In this document: in pieces, positions 1 through 6,800 of the stretch | Layout of the letters: each line of letters opens with the position of its first letter | Numbering within the stretch: the first letter of the stretch is position 1 | Assembly (NCBI GenBank): GCA_963726755.1 | Contig: CAVSDB010000003.1 | Coordinates: 930,001 to 994,000 of the forward strand | Direction of reading: 5' to 3' | Source of the DNA: DATKIY01 sp963726755 | GTDB lineage: Bacteria; Actinomycetota; Actinomycetes; JAHEKZ01 | DNA: 64,000 nucleotides | Translations under genes and position numbers: made by a program | Notes under the pieces: generated by a model | The model's database searches: none | What the model was told of the DNA's origin: nothing | What the model saw: only the letters and a program-made list of their open reading frames with translations

Positions 1-1165
1 TACGGATATCGCGCTGATAGGCGAGGAAGAACAGACCAGCGTCGAGACGTCCGAGCGAGTCGTTGCCGTCGACGAAGTTGTAGCCGCGACGCAACAGCCG
101 CACCCCGTTGTGCAGCGACGGATGCGCGAGTCGGACGTGGGCATTCTCGTCGATCAGCGGTTTGCCGTCGGCGCCTTCAACCGAGAAGTCGAGTTCGGTG
201 AACTCGGTTCCGCCGGACAGTGGCGCGCCTTCGCCTTTGGTGCGGCCGACGAGCAACTCCTGCTCACCGAGCGACGTACGGTCCCACGTCTCGATCATGA
301 TCTGAATCCGACGTGAGACAAGGTACGAGCCGCCGGTCATCCATTCGACGCCATCGCCGGGTTGAACCCAGACGTTCTTCTCGACGTCACCAGTCTGTTC
401 GACTTTGAGGTTGGCCGTGCCGTCCTTGAAGCCCATCATGTTGCGCGGTGTTTCTTGTGACGTTGACGTCGATGACGTACGTCCGAACCCAAGCTGTGAC
501 CACTTCAGTTCCGCAAACCCGAACGCCATCCGCGACAGGTTGCGGATCGCGTGTACTGCGACTTGCGGATCGTTGGCGCACGCTTGGATGCAGAGGTCGC
601 CACCGGTAAGCGACGGTGCGAGGACGTCTCCGGGGAAGTGCGGCAGATCGATCAGCGCGTCTGGACGCTGCTCGGCGACGCCGTAGCGGTCGCGTCCTTG
701 GGCATCGCGGAACAAGCCAGGTCCGAAGCCGAACGTAAGAGTCAAGCCGGCGGGAGGCAGACCCAGCGCTTCGCCGGTGTCTTCGGGTGGCGCTTCGTAG
801 GGACCGTTGACCGCGCCGTACGTCCCCACCTGCTGACCGCGACACATCCTGGCCGAGGCTTCGGTCCAGTTCCTCAACAGCGCGATCAACTCGGATCGCT
901 TGTCGGTTGTCAGGTCGAACGAAGCGAAGTGAAGTCGGTCTTGCGCAGGGGTGACGATGCCCGCCTGGTGGTCGCCGTAGAACGGGAACGATTGAGACGG
1001 TGATGACTTCGGTTCGGCGACTGCTGCACCGACGCTGACGCCTGCAGCGGCGGCGCCGACGGTGGCAGCACCGACCCCGGCCAAGCCGAGTAGACGTCGC
1101 CGCGAGACAGCGTGTTGCCGTGCGGGGGGCGTCTGACCCGAGTCGATCGTTGAATCTTCGGTCAC
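1..1165 (-). CDS. efeB: EfeB, Tat-exported Dyp-type (deferrochelatase) peroxidase, C-terminus cut by window edge
   Basis: Heme peroxidase of the DyP family, third component of the EfeUOB iron uptake system; family members oxidise ferrous iron or release iron from heme outside the membrane. I read a GTG start at 1165 that overlaps the efeO stop in a GTGA. The N-terminus carries a twin-arginine signal (SRRRLLGLAG followed by an Ala/Gly-rich hydrophobic stretch). About 388 codons are visible and the frame stays open to the window edge. The DyP signature GFKDGTAN (GxxDG) is seen, coded near 403-430, and the C-terminal region with the heme-side residues is only partly present. Translational coupling to efeO supports one transcript. 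Identity is secure from signal, motif and neighbours. Confidence 0.93.
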   Translation of the reverse strand, partial: MTEDSTIDSGQTPPARQHAVSRRRLLGLAGVGAATVGAAAAGVSVGAAVAEPKSSPSQSFPFYGDHQAGIVTPAQDRLHFASFDLTTDKRSELIALLRNWTEASARMCRGQQVGTYGAVNGPYEAPPEDTGEALGLPPAGLTLTFGFGPGLFRDAQGRDRYGVAEQRPDALIDLPHFPGDVLAPSLTGGDLCIQACANDPQVAVHAIRNLSRMAFGFAELKWSQLGFGRTSSTSTSQETPRNMMGFKDGTANLKVEQTGDVEKNVWVQPGDGVEWMTGGSYLVSRRIQIMIETWDRTSLGEQELLVGRTKGEGAPLSGGTEFTELDFSVEGADGKPLIDENAHVRLAHPSLHNGVRLLRRGYNFVDGNDSLGRLDAGLFFLAYQRDIR

Positions 1166-2326
1166 AAAACCACCGTTGCGGTGAGTTGCGAGAGTGGTTC
1201 ACTGAGCGCGTCAACCGCGTCTGCCAACTCTTGTACCTGCTTCTTCGACAACTCGTTGTAGTAGGCAAACGCAGGCGTTCCATCATTCTTGTACTGGTTG
1301 AGTAGCAGTTGCAGTTCGGAGAAGCGTTTGTCGAGGGTGGCGGCCAGCGTCGGGTCGGCTTCCTTTGACGACTGGTCGCAACCCCTCGTACGCGACGCGT
1401 GCGCCGTCGACGTTCGCCTGGAAGTCCCAGAGGTCGGTGTGCGACCAGAACTCCTCTTCACCGGTGACCTTTCCGGTCGCCACCTCGTCGAGCAACTCCT
1501 TAGCGCCGTTGCCAAGTTGCGCGGGGGTGTACGTGAGGTCCTGCACGCGGCTGTCGAGGGTCTCAGTGTCGGTAACGAGTTGGTCAGCCAGCGACTGTCG
1601 CTGCTTGGTTGTGAACGGCTGGTAGTTGCTCGGTGGCCACAGATCCTTCTCGATCGCGTGCCAACCCGTCCACTTCTGACCGGGCTTGAGGTCGGCTTCG
1701 CGAAGGTCTAGGCGCGGGTCGAGGTCACCGAACGACTCGGCGACGGGCTCGATTCCCTCCCAGTGCATCCGGGCAGGTGCATACGCAGTTCGGGCGACGT
1801 CGTCGTTGCCTTCGACGTAGTCCTTCGCGAACGCCTTGGTTGCTACGAGCAATTGCGCGGACTGGTCTTTGACGTAGGCGGCGTACTGGTTGGTGGCCTT
1901 CTCGAGTTGCTGAGTCTTCGAGCCGGTTGTTACGACGGCCGTGCCTGATTCTGTCACCGTGAATGGTGCGCGAATGCCTTGACCGACCATCCCCGGTTTG
2001 CACGTCGAGATGTAGTCGCCTGCTTCAGCTTGCACGACAAGGTCACGAGTGATCCCCGGTCCAATGTTCTCGACCTCGCCGACGATCTGCAGTCCGTCGC
2101 TAGCAAGTAGATAGAACTCGGTGACCTCGTCACCGGAGTTCGTCACCTTGAACACGATGTCGCCGGACGGCGCTTCGGTCGCCGACAGCGTGCACGTATC
2201 CGAACCGCTGTCGACGCTAATAGTGCGATCGCCTTCTACGCTCGGGCCGGGATTGTCCGCGCATGCCGACATCAGCATCGCTGCGGCTGCGGCGCCGCCA
2301 GCGAATACGAGGCGCGTTTTGAGCAT
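1162..2326 (-). pseudogene. efeO: EfeO, iron-binding cupredoxin/M75 (imelysin-like) lipoprotein, +1 frameshift in this sequence
   Basis: Periplasmic/extracytoplasmic iron-binding partner of EfeU. The N-terminus has a signal with a lipobox-like LMSAC, then a cupredoxin-like domain (about residues 30-125, with Cys in DTCTL and STCKPGM). The M75 domain follows, with the typical HWEGIEPVAE stretch near 188 and the HxxE metal motif HAIE at 223-226. The frame is lost at about 1359-1366: the first frame runs on as KGSRPDAG, while the family-like C-terminus (EADPTLAATLDKRF to the end) lies in another frame. Removing one base there joins both into about 387 aa, a normal EfeO length, and the span 1162-2326 is one base more than a multiple of three. 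I infer a sequencing error more readily than a true null, because efeU and efeB are intact. Confidence 0.9.
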
Positions 2327-2371
2327 GGTGAATCTCCTGAAGTCGACTGAGGTAGTCGCCAGACCGTGGTG

Positions 2372-3229
2372 TCAGGCGGGCTTTCCGGTTGAGCTAAGAG
2401 TTTTGGCGGATGCAGCCGAAGGTCGTTTGCCGTTGCGCACAACGAGGATGAATGCGGTCATCGTCGGGATGAGGTAGCTCAACCAAGCGACGAACTGGAA
2501 CCACGTGGTTGCTGGTGAGAAGTTGAAGACGCCCTTGAGCAACGTGCCGTACCAACTCGACGGCGGGATCGTTGAACTGACGTCGAAGGCGAGCGAGTTG
2601 ACACCAGGCAGGATGCCGGCTTCTTGCAAGTCGTGAACTCCGTAGGAGAAGACGCCAGCTGCGACAACGACAAGTGCTGCGCCGGTCCACGTGAAGAACG
2701 TTCCGAGATTCATGCGAAGCGCACCGCGATAGATGAGGTAACCGAGTACGACGGCAGTCGCCAGACCGAGTACGGCACCGCTGATGGGTGCACTGCCACC
2801 ACCGTTGGCTTGCACGGCGGACCAGATGAACAGCGCGGTCTCAAGACCCTCACGGGCGACAGCGATGAACGCCATGACGGCGACGGCCCACAAACCGGCG
2901 TTCGCTGCCCGATCGAGGTGCGCGTGTAGCTCACCGCGCAGGGCACGAGCGTTGCGCGCCATCCAGAAGATCATCCACGTGACCAGGCCGACCGCGAAGA
3001 TCGACATGAAGCCGCCGAACGCTTCTTGCGCTTCGAACGTCAAGGTGCGCGAACCAAACGTCAGGGCCGCTCCGACGGCGAGTGAAAGGGTCACCGCACA
3101 CGCGACGCCAGCCCACACGTACTTGAGCAGTTCGCGACGTTCGGACTTCACCAGATACGCGATCAGGATGCTGACAATCAGCGCGGCTTCCAGGCCCTCA
3201 CGCAACCCGATCAGGTAGTTGGCGAACAT
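2372..3229 (-). CDS. efeU: EfeU, FTR1-family ferrous/ferric iron permease
   Basis: Seven-helix inner-membrane iron permease of the OFeT/FTR1 family, 285 aa. Two REGLE motifs, the iron-coordinating REXXE elements of the family, are visible at residues 10-14 and 126-130 inside predicted helices. The rest is a regular succession of hydrophobic segments. It is the first gene of efeUOB; efeO follows 45 bases downstream. The 19-bp iron box at 3275-3293 lies about 45 bases upstream of the ATG, so iron repression by a DtxR/IdeR-type protein is expected. I see no anomaly in the protein. Confidence 0.96.
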   Translation of the reverse strand: MFANYLIGLREGLEAALIVSILIAYLVKSERRELLKYVWAGVACAVTLSLAVGAALTFGSRTLTFEAQEAFGGFMSIFAVGLVTWMIFWMARNARALRGELHAHLDRAANAGLWAVAVMAFIAVAREGLETALFIWSAVQANGGGSAPISGAVLGLATAVVLGYLIYRGALRMNLGTFFTWTGAALVVVAAGVFSYGVHDLQEAGILPGVNSLAFDVSSTIPPSSWYGTLLKGVFNFSPATTWFQFVAWLSYLIPTMTAFILVVRNGKRPSAASAKTLSSTGKPA

Positions 3230-3274
3230 CCGATGGTCCGTTCTGTGTTCGGGTCTCGTGAGCTTCGGAGCGAC

Positions 3275-3293
3275 TTAGGTAAGCCTTACCTAA
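3275..3293. promoter_or_regulatory. DtxR/IdeR-type iron box upstream of efeU
   Basis: The 19-bp TTAGGTAAGCCTTACCTAA is an inverted repeat around its central base. It matches the known DtxR/IdeR consensus TTAGGTTAGCCTAACCTAA at 17 of 19 positions. It lies between the divergent efeU and MoaD-like genes, about 45 bases before the efeU ATG and 100 bases before the MoaD-like GTG, so efeU is the likelier target. Direct match by eye; binding is inferred. Confidence 0.9.
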
Positions 3294-3394
3294 AAGGTAG
3301 CACGACCCCTGGACTAGAAATCAAGACCCTGGGACATACGGTTCTCCTGCAGCCCTTCTCGCCGTATCCTCCGCGCCTTAATAAGGAGCCACCC

Positions 3395-3667
3395 GTGACT
3401 TCCGTCCCGCGCATCACCGTGCGGTACTGGGCCGGCGCGCGAGCGGCCGCGGGCGTCACCGAAGAACAGGTGGACGCGTCGACTCTGGCTGAGGCGTTGG
3501 CCGTGGTGACGGCAAGCCACGGTCCCAAGTTCGCAGCCGTCCTCGGGGTGTGTTCGTTTGTGGTCACCGATCAGCCGGTAGGACTTGCTGATCCCGCTGC
3601 GGTAGCCCTGACGCCGGGGGATGTCGTCGAGGTATTGCCGCCGTTCGCAGGCGGGTCCCAGGCATGA
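3395..3667 (+). CDS. MoaD/ThiS-family ubiquitin-like sulfur carrier with C-terminal extension
   Basis: A 90-aa beta-grasp sulfur carrier. I chose the GTG at 3395 because AAGGAG lies about 7 bases upstream and the protein then begins with the MoaD-like strand RITVRYWAGARAAAG; longer upstream reading has no homology-like features. The end reads DVVEVLPPFAGGSQA. Active MoaD/ThiS proteins end exactly in Gly-Gly, so the extra Ser-Gln-Ala would need trimming before adenylation, as CysO-type carriers are recycled by a metalloprotease. The stop overlaps the next ATG (ATGA). The neighbouring thioredoxin and sulfurtransferase genes suggest sulfur transfer, to molybdopterin or another acceptor; which one is not decided by the sequence. 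Confidence 0.82.
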   Translation: MTSVPRITVRYWAGARAAAGVTEEQVDASTLAEALAVVTASHGPKFAAVLGVCSFVVTDQPVGLADPAAVALTPGDVVEVLPPFAGGSQA

Positions 3668-4422
3668 TCTCCCCTGTGACTGAGCAGCGGGTTTGGCTGG
3701 TGCCGAGTTGGCGGCCGCCGATGCTGCAGTTGCTGCTCGCGCTGACGATCACCGCCGGACTGCTGGTCCAGCCAGGGATGGTTTGGATCGGCGTTGGCCT
3801 CACCCAGTTGTTGCTGGTCGTGAGTTGGCATCACGCGCTCGGCGCGACCGATGCTCGAGTCGGTGCCGTCTTAGCGGGGCTGCTGATCATCGCCTCGGAC
3901 GTGGCCGTCGCGGCAAGCGACGACACCACGTACTACGGGCCGATCGTCGTAGTTGCCGGGATCGGCTTCCTATTGGCCGTCCTGCAACAACTTGCTCGAC
4001 GGGACGGACGTGGCGAGCTGACGTTGAGCCTGTCGGCCACGCTTTCGCTCGCGGTCATTGGATCGTTCGGAGCCGGATGGGCGGTGAACCTGCGGCTCGA
4101 TCACGGCGCAGACTTCGCGGCCGTCGCCGGTCTGGCAGTTGCCGGCGCCGCGTTCGGGCGCTTGGCGCCTGGGATGTGGGCGGCTCCCGCTGCCCTGATC
4201 CTCGGGACGGCGGTAGCGGCCGTGACGGGAAACGGGTTGGCCACGGTTGGTCTTGGTCTGGGAGCAGCGGTCGGTGCCGCGGCGGCAGTTCCGTCCGCGT
4301 TGGCGGCGGTGGTCCAGACGCGCGGAGGCGGACAGTTAGCCGGATGGCCCGTGGGTGCGACCTGGCCGATCTTGTTGGCACCGGGGTTGGCTTACCTGGT
4401 GCTGCGGATCGCCGGACAGTAA
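3664..4422 (+). CDS. Polytopic membrane protein of unknown function in the sulfur-carrier cluster
   Basis: 252 aa, starting at ATG 3664 inside the stop of the MoaD-like gene, so probably translated with it. After a short N-terminus (WLVPSWRPP) the protein is almost entirely hydrophobic, with about seven to eight membrane segments rich in Ala, Gly, Leu and Val (for example residues 20-60, 75-110, 125-190, 195-250). No catalytic motif or cofactor site was seen and I do not recognise the family. Coupling to a sulfur carrier and a membrane-anchored thioredoxin downstream is the only functional hint. Confidence 0.75.
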   Translation: MISPVTEQRVWLVPSWRPPMLQLLLALTITAGLLVQPGMVWIGVGLTQLLLVVSWHHALGATDARVGAVLAGLLIIASDVAVAASDDTTYYGPIVVVAGIGFLLAVLQQLARRDGRGELTLSLSATLSLAVIGSFGAGWAVNLRLDHGADFAAVAGLAVAGAAFGRLAPGMWAAPAALILGTAVAAVTGNGLATVGLGLGAAVGAAAAVPSALAAVVQTRGGGQLAGWPVGATWPILLAPGLAYLVLRIAGQ

Positions 4423-4479
4423 TAGAGCGAACGTGCGTCCGATGGGAATGTCGCGTTGCGGACTGGTGCTGGAATCTTC

Positions 4480-4923
4480 GTGAACCCAGTCGGTGTCGCC
4501 GTCCTCGTGCTTGTGGTGGTTGCCGCCACGGCGTTCGGACTCTGGCGGCTGCGTACCGACGGTCGGCTTCGCTCCACCAACGACCCCGGCGACCTGCGGA
4601 CTCCCTCTCACGCCGATGTGCTCACCTCGACCGACCTGGGTGGGCCGTTGGGGGACCGCGCGACGCTCGTTCAGTTCTCGACCGTCTTCTGTGCCCCGTG
4701 CCGGGCGACCCGGCGGGTATTGACCGAGGTCAGCGAGATGCTCGACGGCGTCGGGTTCGTCGACGTGGACGCCGAGGAACACCTGGCGTTGGTCCGTCGG
4801 CTGGAGATCCGGCGAACTCCCACGGTTTTCGTGCTCGATTCGCAGGGACGGATCGCGCAGCGGGCGTCCGGACAGCCGCGTAAGGCCGACGTCGTGGCCG
4901 CACTAGGGCCGCTGCTGCCATGA
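4480..4923 (+). CDS. Membrane-anchored thioredoxin-like protein
   Basis: Thiol-disulfide protein of about 147 aa. A single N-terminal membrane helix (about residues 4-22) is followed by a thioredoxin fold with the redox motif CAPC at residues 71-74 (FSTVFCAPCRAT) and the cis-Pro segment RRTPTVFVLD. I prefer the GTG at 4480; an in-frame TTG at 4456 would add eight residues. In mycobacteria a thioredoxin gene (thiX) lies beside the sulfurtransferase and DUF1416 genes, and the same neighbourhood is seen here. Likely role: keeping sulfur-transfer thiols reduced at the membrane. No terminator is obvious before the next promoter region. Confidence 0.87.
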   Translation: MNPVGVAVLVLVVVAATAFGLWRLRTDGRLRSTNDPGDLRTPSHADVLTSTDLGGPLGDRATLVQFSTVFCAPCRATRRVLTEVSEMLDGVGFVDVDAEEHLALVRRLEIRRTPTVFVLDSQGRIAQRASGQPRKADVVAALGPLLP

Positions 4924-4957
4924 TCGAGTTTGACGCCGGGCAAGCTGTGACAAAACG

Positions 4958-4972
4958 TGAGACGACGTCTCA
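4958..4972. promoter_or_regulatory. Palindrome upstream of the leader-peptide promoter, possible operator
   Basis: TGAGACGACGTCTCA has perfect six-base arms (TGAGAC/GTCTCA) around three bases. It lies about 16 bases upstream of a plausible -35 (TGACGT, 4989-4994), which is 16 bases from a -10 (TACCCT, 5011-5016). A regulator of the DUF4395-sulfurtransferase operon could bind here. The regulator is unknown; this is inference from symmetry and position. Confidence 0.5.
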
Positions 4973-5023
4973 GTATGTGGACGCGCCGTGACGTCTCCGC
5001 AGGTCTTCCCTACCCTTGGACCT

Positions 5024-5122
5024 ATGGCCCTCGCCCCGACGGCAGATTCCGCGTTGGATCTGACCAAGCGCCGCACGGTGGATTTCTGCCGTGTCGCCGC
5101 TACTCGGTGTTGCATGCGTTGA
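5024..5122 (+). CDS. Cysteine-rich leader peptide (32 aa) ahead of the sulfurtransferase operon
   Basis: Short ORF from ATG 5024 to TGA 5120-5122. Its end, RRTVDFCRVAATRCCMR, has three Cys in the last eleven residues, two of them adjacent, and several Arg. A -10-like TACCCT ends seven bases before the ATG, so the transcript may be leaderless. Actinobacterial sulfur genes are often preceded by short Cys-rich ORFs thought to sense cysteinyl-tRNA supply by ribosome stalling (cysteine attenuators). Thirteen bases after the stop lies a six-pair hairpin (5135-5154), and the DUF4395 ribosome site follows. I infer cysteine-responsive attenuation or translational coupling of the downstream operon. No domain is expected. 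Confidence 0.75.
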   Translation: MALAPTADSALDLTKRRTVDFCRVAATRCCMR

Positions 5123-5134
5123 TCCCTCTGGCCT

Positions 5135-5154
5135 GACGCCCCACGCGCGGCGTC
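5135..5154 (+). promoter_or_regulatory. Hairpin between leader peptide and DUF4395 gene
   Basis: Arms GACGCC (5135-5140) and GGCGTC (5149-5154) with an eight-base loop. It starts 13 bases after the leader-peptide stop and ends 35 bases before the GGAG of the next gene. No U-tract follows, so it is not a classical terminator; it may be part of an attenuator whose pairing depends on the stalled ribosome. Confidence 0.4.
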
Positions 5155-5199
5155 CCTGCTCGGAGGTTGACCGCACTTCCCTTCGTCTTTGGAGTTCGC

Positions 5200-5652
5200 A
5201 TGCTGATCGACCCCCGCGGCCCGCGCTTCGTCGCCTCGATCACCACAGTTGTGCTCGCGGTGGTCCTGGTGACCGGAAGCGGTTGGCTGCTCGCCGCGCA
5301 GACGGTGGTCTTCGGGCTGGCCGCCTTCGGCGGGCTGCAGCGCAACCCGTACTCGGTGCTGTTCGGCAGCTTCGTCCGTCCGCGGCTGTCGCCGCCAACC
5401 GATCTTGAGGCCGCGGCACCGCCTCGGTTCGCCCAAGCCGTCGGCTTTGGCTTCGGGCTGGTCGGCACTGTGGCGTTCGCGTTCGGTGCGACCACGTTCG
5501 CAATGGTCGTCGTTGGATTGGCGTTCGCCGCTGCTTTCTTGAACGCCGTATTTGGTTTCTGCCTCGGGTGCGAGATCTACCTGTTGGCCGTTCGAATCCG
5601 ATCGTCACGCATCCCTGCGTCGACGACATCTCCTGAGGAGGTCACCGCATGA
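5200..5652 (+). CDS. DUF4395 membrane protein
   Basis: 150 aa starting at ATG 5200, preceded by TTTGGAG seven bases upstream; the start MLIDPRGPRF matches the usual beginning of this family. An in-frame TTG at 5167 is less likely. Several hydrophobic segments are visible (about 15-50 and 80-135), and the conserved Cys pair appears as FCLGCE at residues 121-125. In mycobacteria DUF4395 genes adjoin thiX, cysA2 and sseC2, which fits this locus. The function is unproven; two membrane-facing Cys next to a sulfurtransferase suggest a role in sulfur or thiol transfer. Its stop overlaps the next ATG (ATGA). Confidence 0.9.
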   Translation: MLIDPRGPRFVASITTVVLAVVLVTGSGWLLAAQTVVFGLAAFGGLQRNPYSVLFGSFVRPRLSPPTDLEAAAPPRFAQAVGFGFGLVGTVAFAFGATTFAMVVVGLAFAAAFLNAVFGFCLGCEIYLLAVRIRSSRIPASTTSPEEVTA

Positions 5653-6488
5653 GTCGCGAAACAGTCCTGGTCGATGCCGAGTGGGTCGAGAGTCATCTCG
5701 ACGACCCGTCGGTGGTTCTTGTCGAGGTCGACGAGGACACCTCGGCGTACGAGAAGGGGCACATCCGCGGCGCGGTTCGGCTCGACTGGAAGACCGACCT
5801 GCAGGATCCAGTCAAGCGTGACTTCGTCGACCAGCAGGCGTTCGAGGCGCTGCTGTCGGAGCGCGGTATCAGCAACGACCAGACGGTCATCCTTTACGGC
5901 GGCAACAACAACTGGTTCGCGTCGTATGCCTACTGGTACTTCAAGTTGTACGGCCACAACGCCGTGAAATTGCTCGACGGTGGACGCAAGAAATGGGAAC
6001 TGGAGTCACGCGAGCAGGTACAGGACGTACCCGAGCGTGCGACGACGTCGTACACGGCGAAGCCGCAGGACTTGTCGATCCGGGCGTTCCGTAGCGACGT
6101 TCTTGACGCGATCGGATCGCTGAACCTCGTCGACGTTCGTTCGCCCGATGAGTACACCGGACGGCTGCTCGCGCCGGCGCACTTGCCGCAGGAGCAGTCG
6201 CAGCGTCCAGGCCACGTCCCGACCGCGAAGAACATCCCGTGGTCAAAGGCTGCCAACGACGACGGCACGTTCCGCAGTGACGACGAGCTCAAGGATCTGT
6301 ATGAAGGCGCGGGTGTCGACTTGAGCAAGGACACCATTGCGTACTGCCGGATCGGCGAGCGCAGTGCGCACACGTGGTTCGTACTTCACGAGTTGCTGGG
6401 ACAGCCCAACGTCAAGAACTACGACGGTTCGTGGACCGAGTACGGCTCGCTTGTCGGCGTGCCGATCGAACTCGGCGACGGATCCTAA
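5649..6488 (+). CDS. Thiosulfate sulfurtransferase (rhodanese, SseA/CysA2 type)
   Basis: 279-aa two-domain rhodanese. It moves sulfane sulfur from thiosulfate (or a related donor) to a thiol or cyanide acceptor. The inactive N-terminal domain (about 1-140) precedes the catalytic C-terminal domain, whose active loop CRIGERS occupies residues 233-239 with Cys233 as the persulfide carrier. CRxGxR with Arg/Gly typifies the actinobacterial CysA/SseA group. It starts at ATG 5649 inside the DUF4395 stop, preceded by GAGGAGG, and is followed 18 bases later by DUF1416. The order matches mycobacterial cysA2-sseC2. Confidence 0.95.
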   Translation: MSRETVLVDAEWVESHLDDPSVVLVEVDEDTSAYEKGHIRGAVRLDWKTDLQDPVKRDFVDQQAFEALLSERGISNDQTVILYGGNNNWFASYAYWYFKLYGHNAVKLLDGGRKKWELESREQVQDVPERATTSYTAKPQDLSIRAFRSDVLDAIGSLNLVDVRSPDEYTGRLLAPAHLPQEQSQRPGHVPTAKNIPWSKAANDDGTFRSDDELKDLYEGAGVDLSKDTIAYCRIGERSAHTWFVLHELLGQPNVKNYDGSWTEYGSLVGVPIELGDGS

Positions 6489-6506
6489 CGAGAGGCAACG
6501 AACACC

Positions 6507-6800
6507 ATGTGCGGAGCAATTGCGGGCGGGCCCGACATCTCTGGTATCGACGCGACCAAAGAGGCCGTGATCCAGGGGATCGTGACCAAGGGCGGTGAAC
6601 CTGTCTCGCCGGCATACGTCCGACTGCTTGACGGTTCGGGTGAGTTCACCGCCGAAGTACCGACGTCGGCGACCGGACAGTTCCGATTCTTCGCTGCACC
6701 AGGTGAGTGGACGGTTCGCGTGCTTGCGCCAGGCGCGACCGTCGACCGCCAGGTGATTGCCGAACTCGGTGGCGTCGCTGACTTGGCGGTCGTTGTCTAG
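6507..6800 (+). CDS. DUF1416 protein (SseC-like)
   Basis: 97 aa with the family start MCGA, a Cys at position 2, followed by a carboxypeptidase-regulatory-like beta sandwich (VIQGIVTKGGEP, GEWTVRVLAPG). In mycobacteria sseC genes lie directly after the sulfurtransferase as here, and it has been treated as part of the sulfur relay, although no activity is shown. It has a good ribosome site (GAGAGGCAACGAAC) and ends the operon. Its last bases overlap the stop of kdpD coming from the other strand, so transcription of the two operons converges. Confidence 0.9.
   Translation: MCGAIAGGPDISGIDATKEAVIQGIVTKGGEPVSPAYVRLLDGSGEFTAEVPTSATGQFRFFAAPGEWTVRVLAPGATVDRQVIAELGGVADLAVVV

Noticed and set aside
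387..1286. Arg-rich 299-aa open frame on the minus strand
   Set aside because: It overlaps efeB in another frame. The efeB frame has the Tat signal and GxxDG motif, while this one is low-complexity Arg-rich as typical of out-of-frame GC-rich DNA.
1162..2326. efeO as a genuinely inactivated gene
   Set aside because: The only defect is a one-base insertion of the same kind as six others in the window, and the neighbouring iron genes are intact.
3693..4883. 396-aa open frame on the plus strand
   Set aside because: Arg/Gly/Ser-rich shadow of the membrane protein and thioredoxin genes; no domain and no ribosome site.
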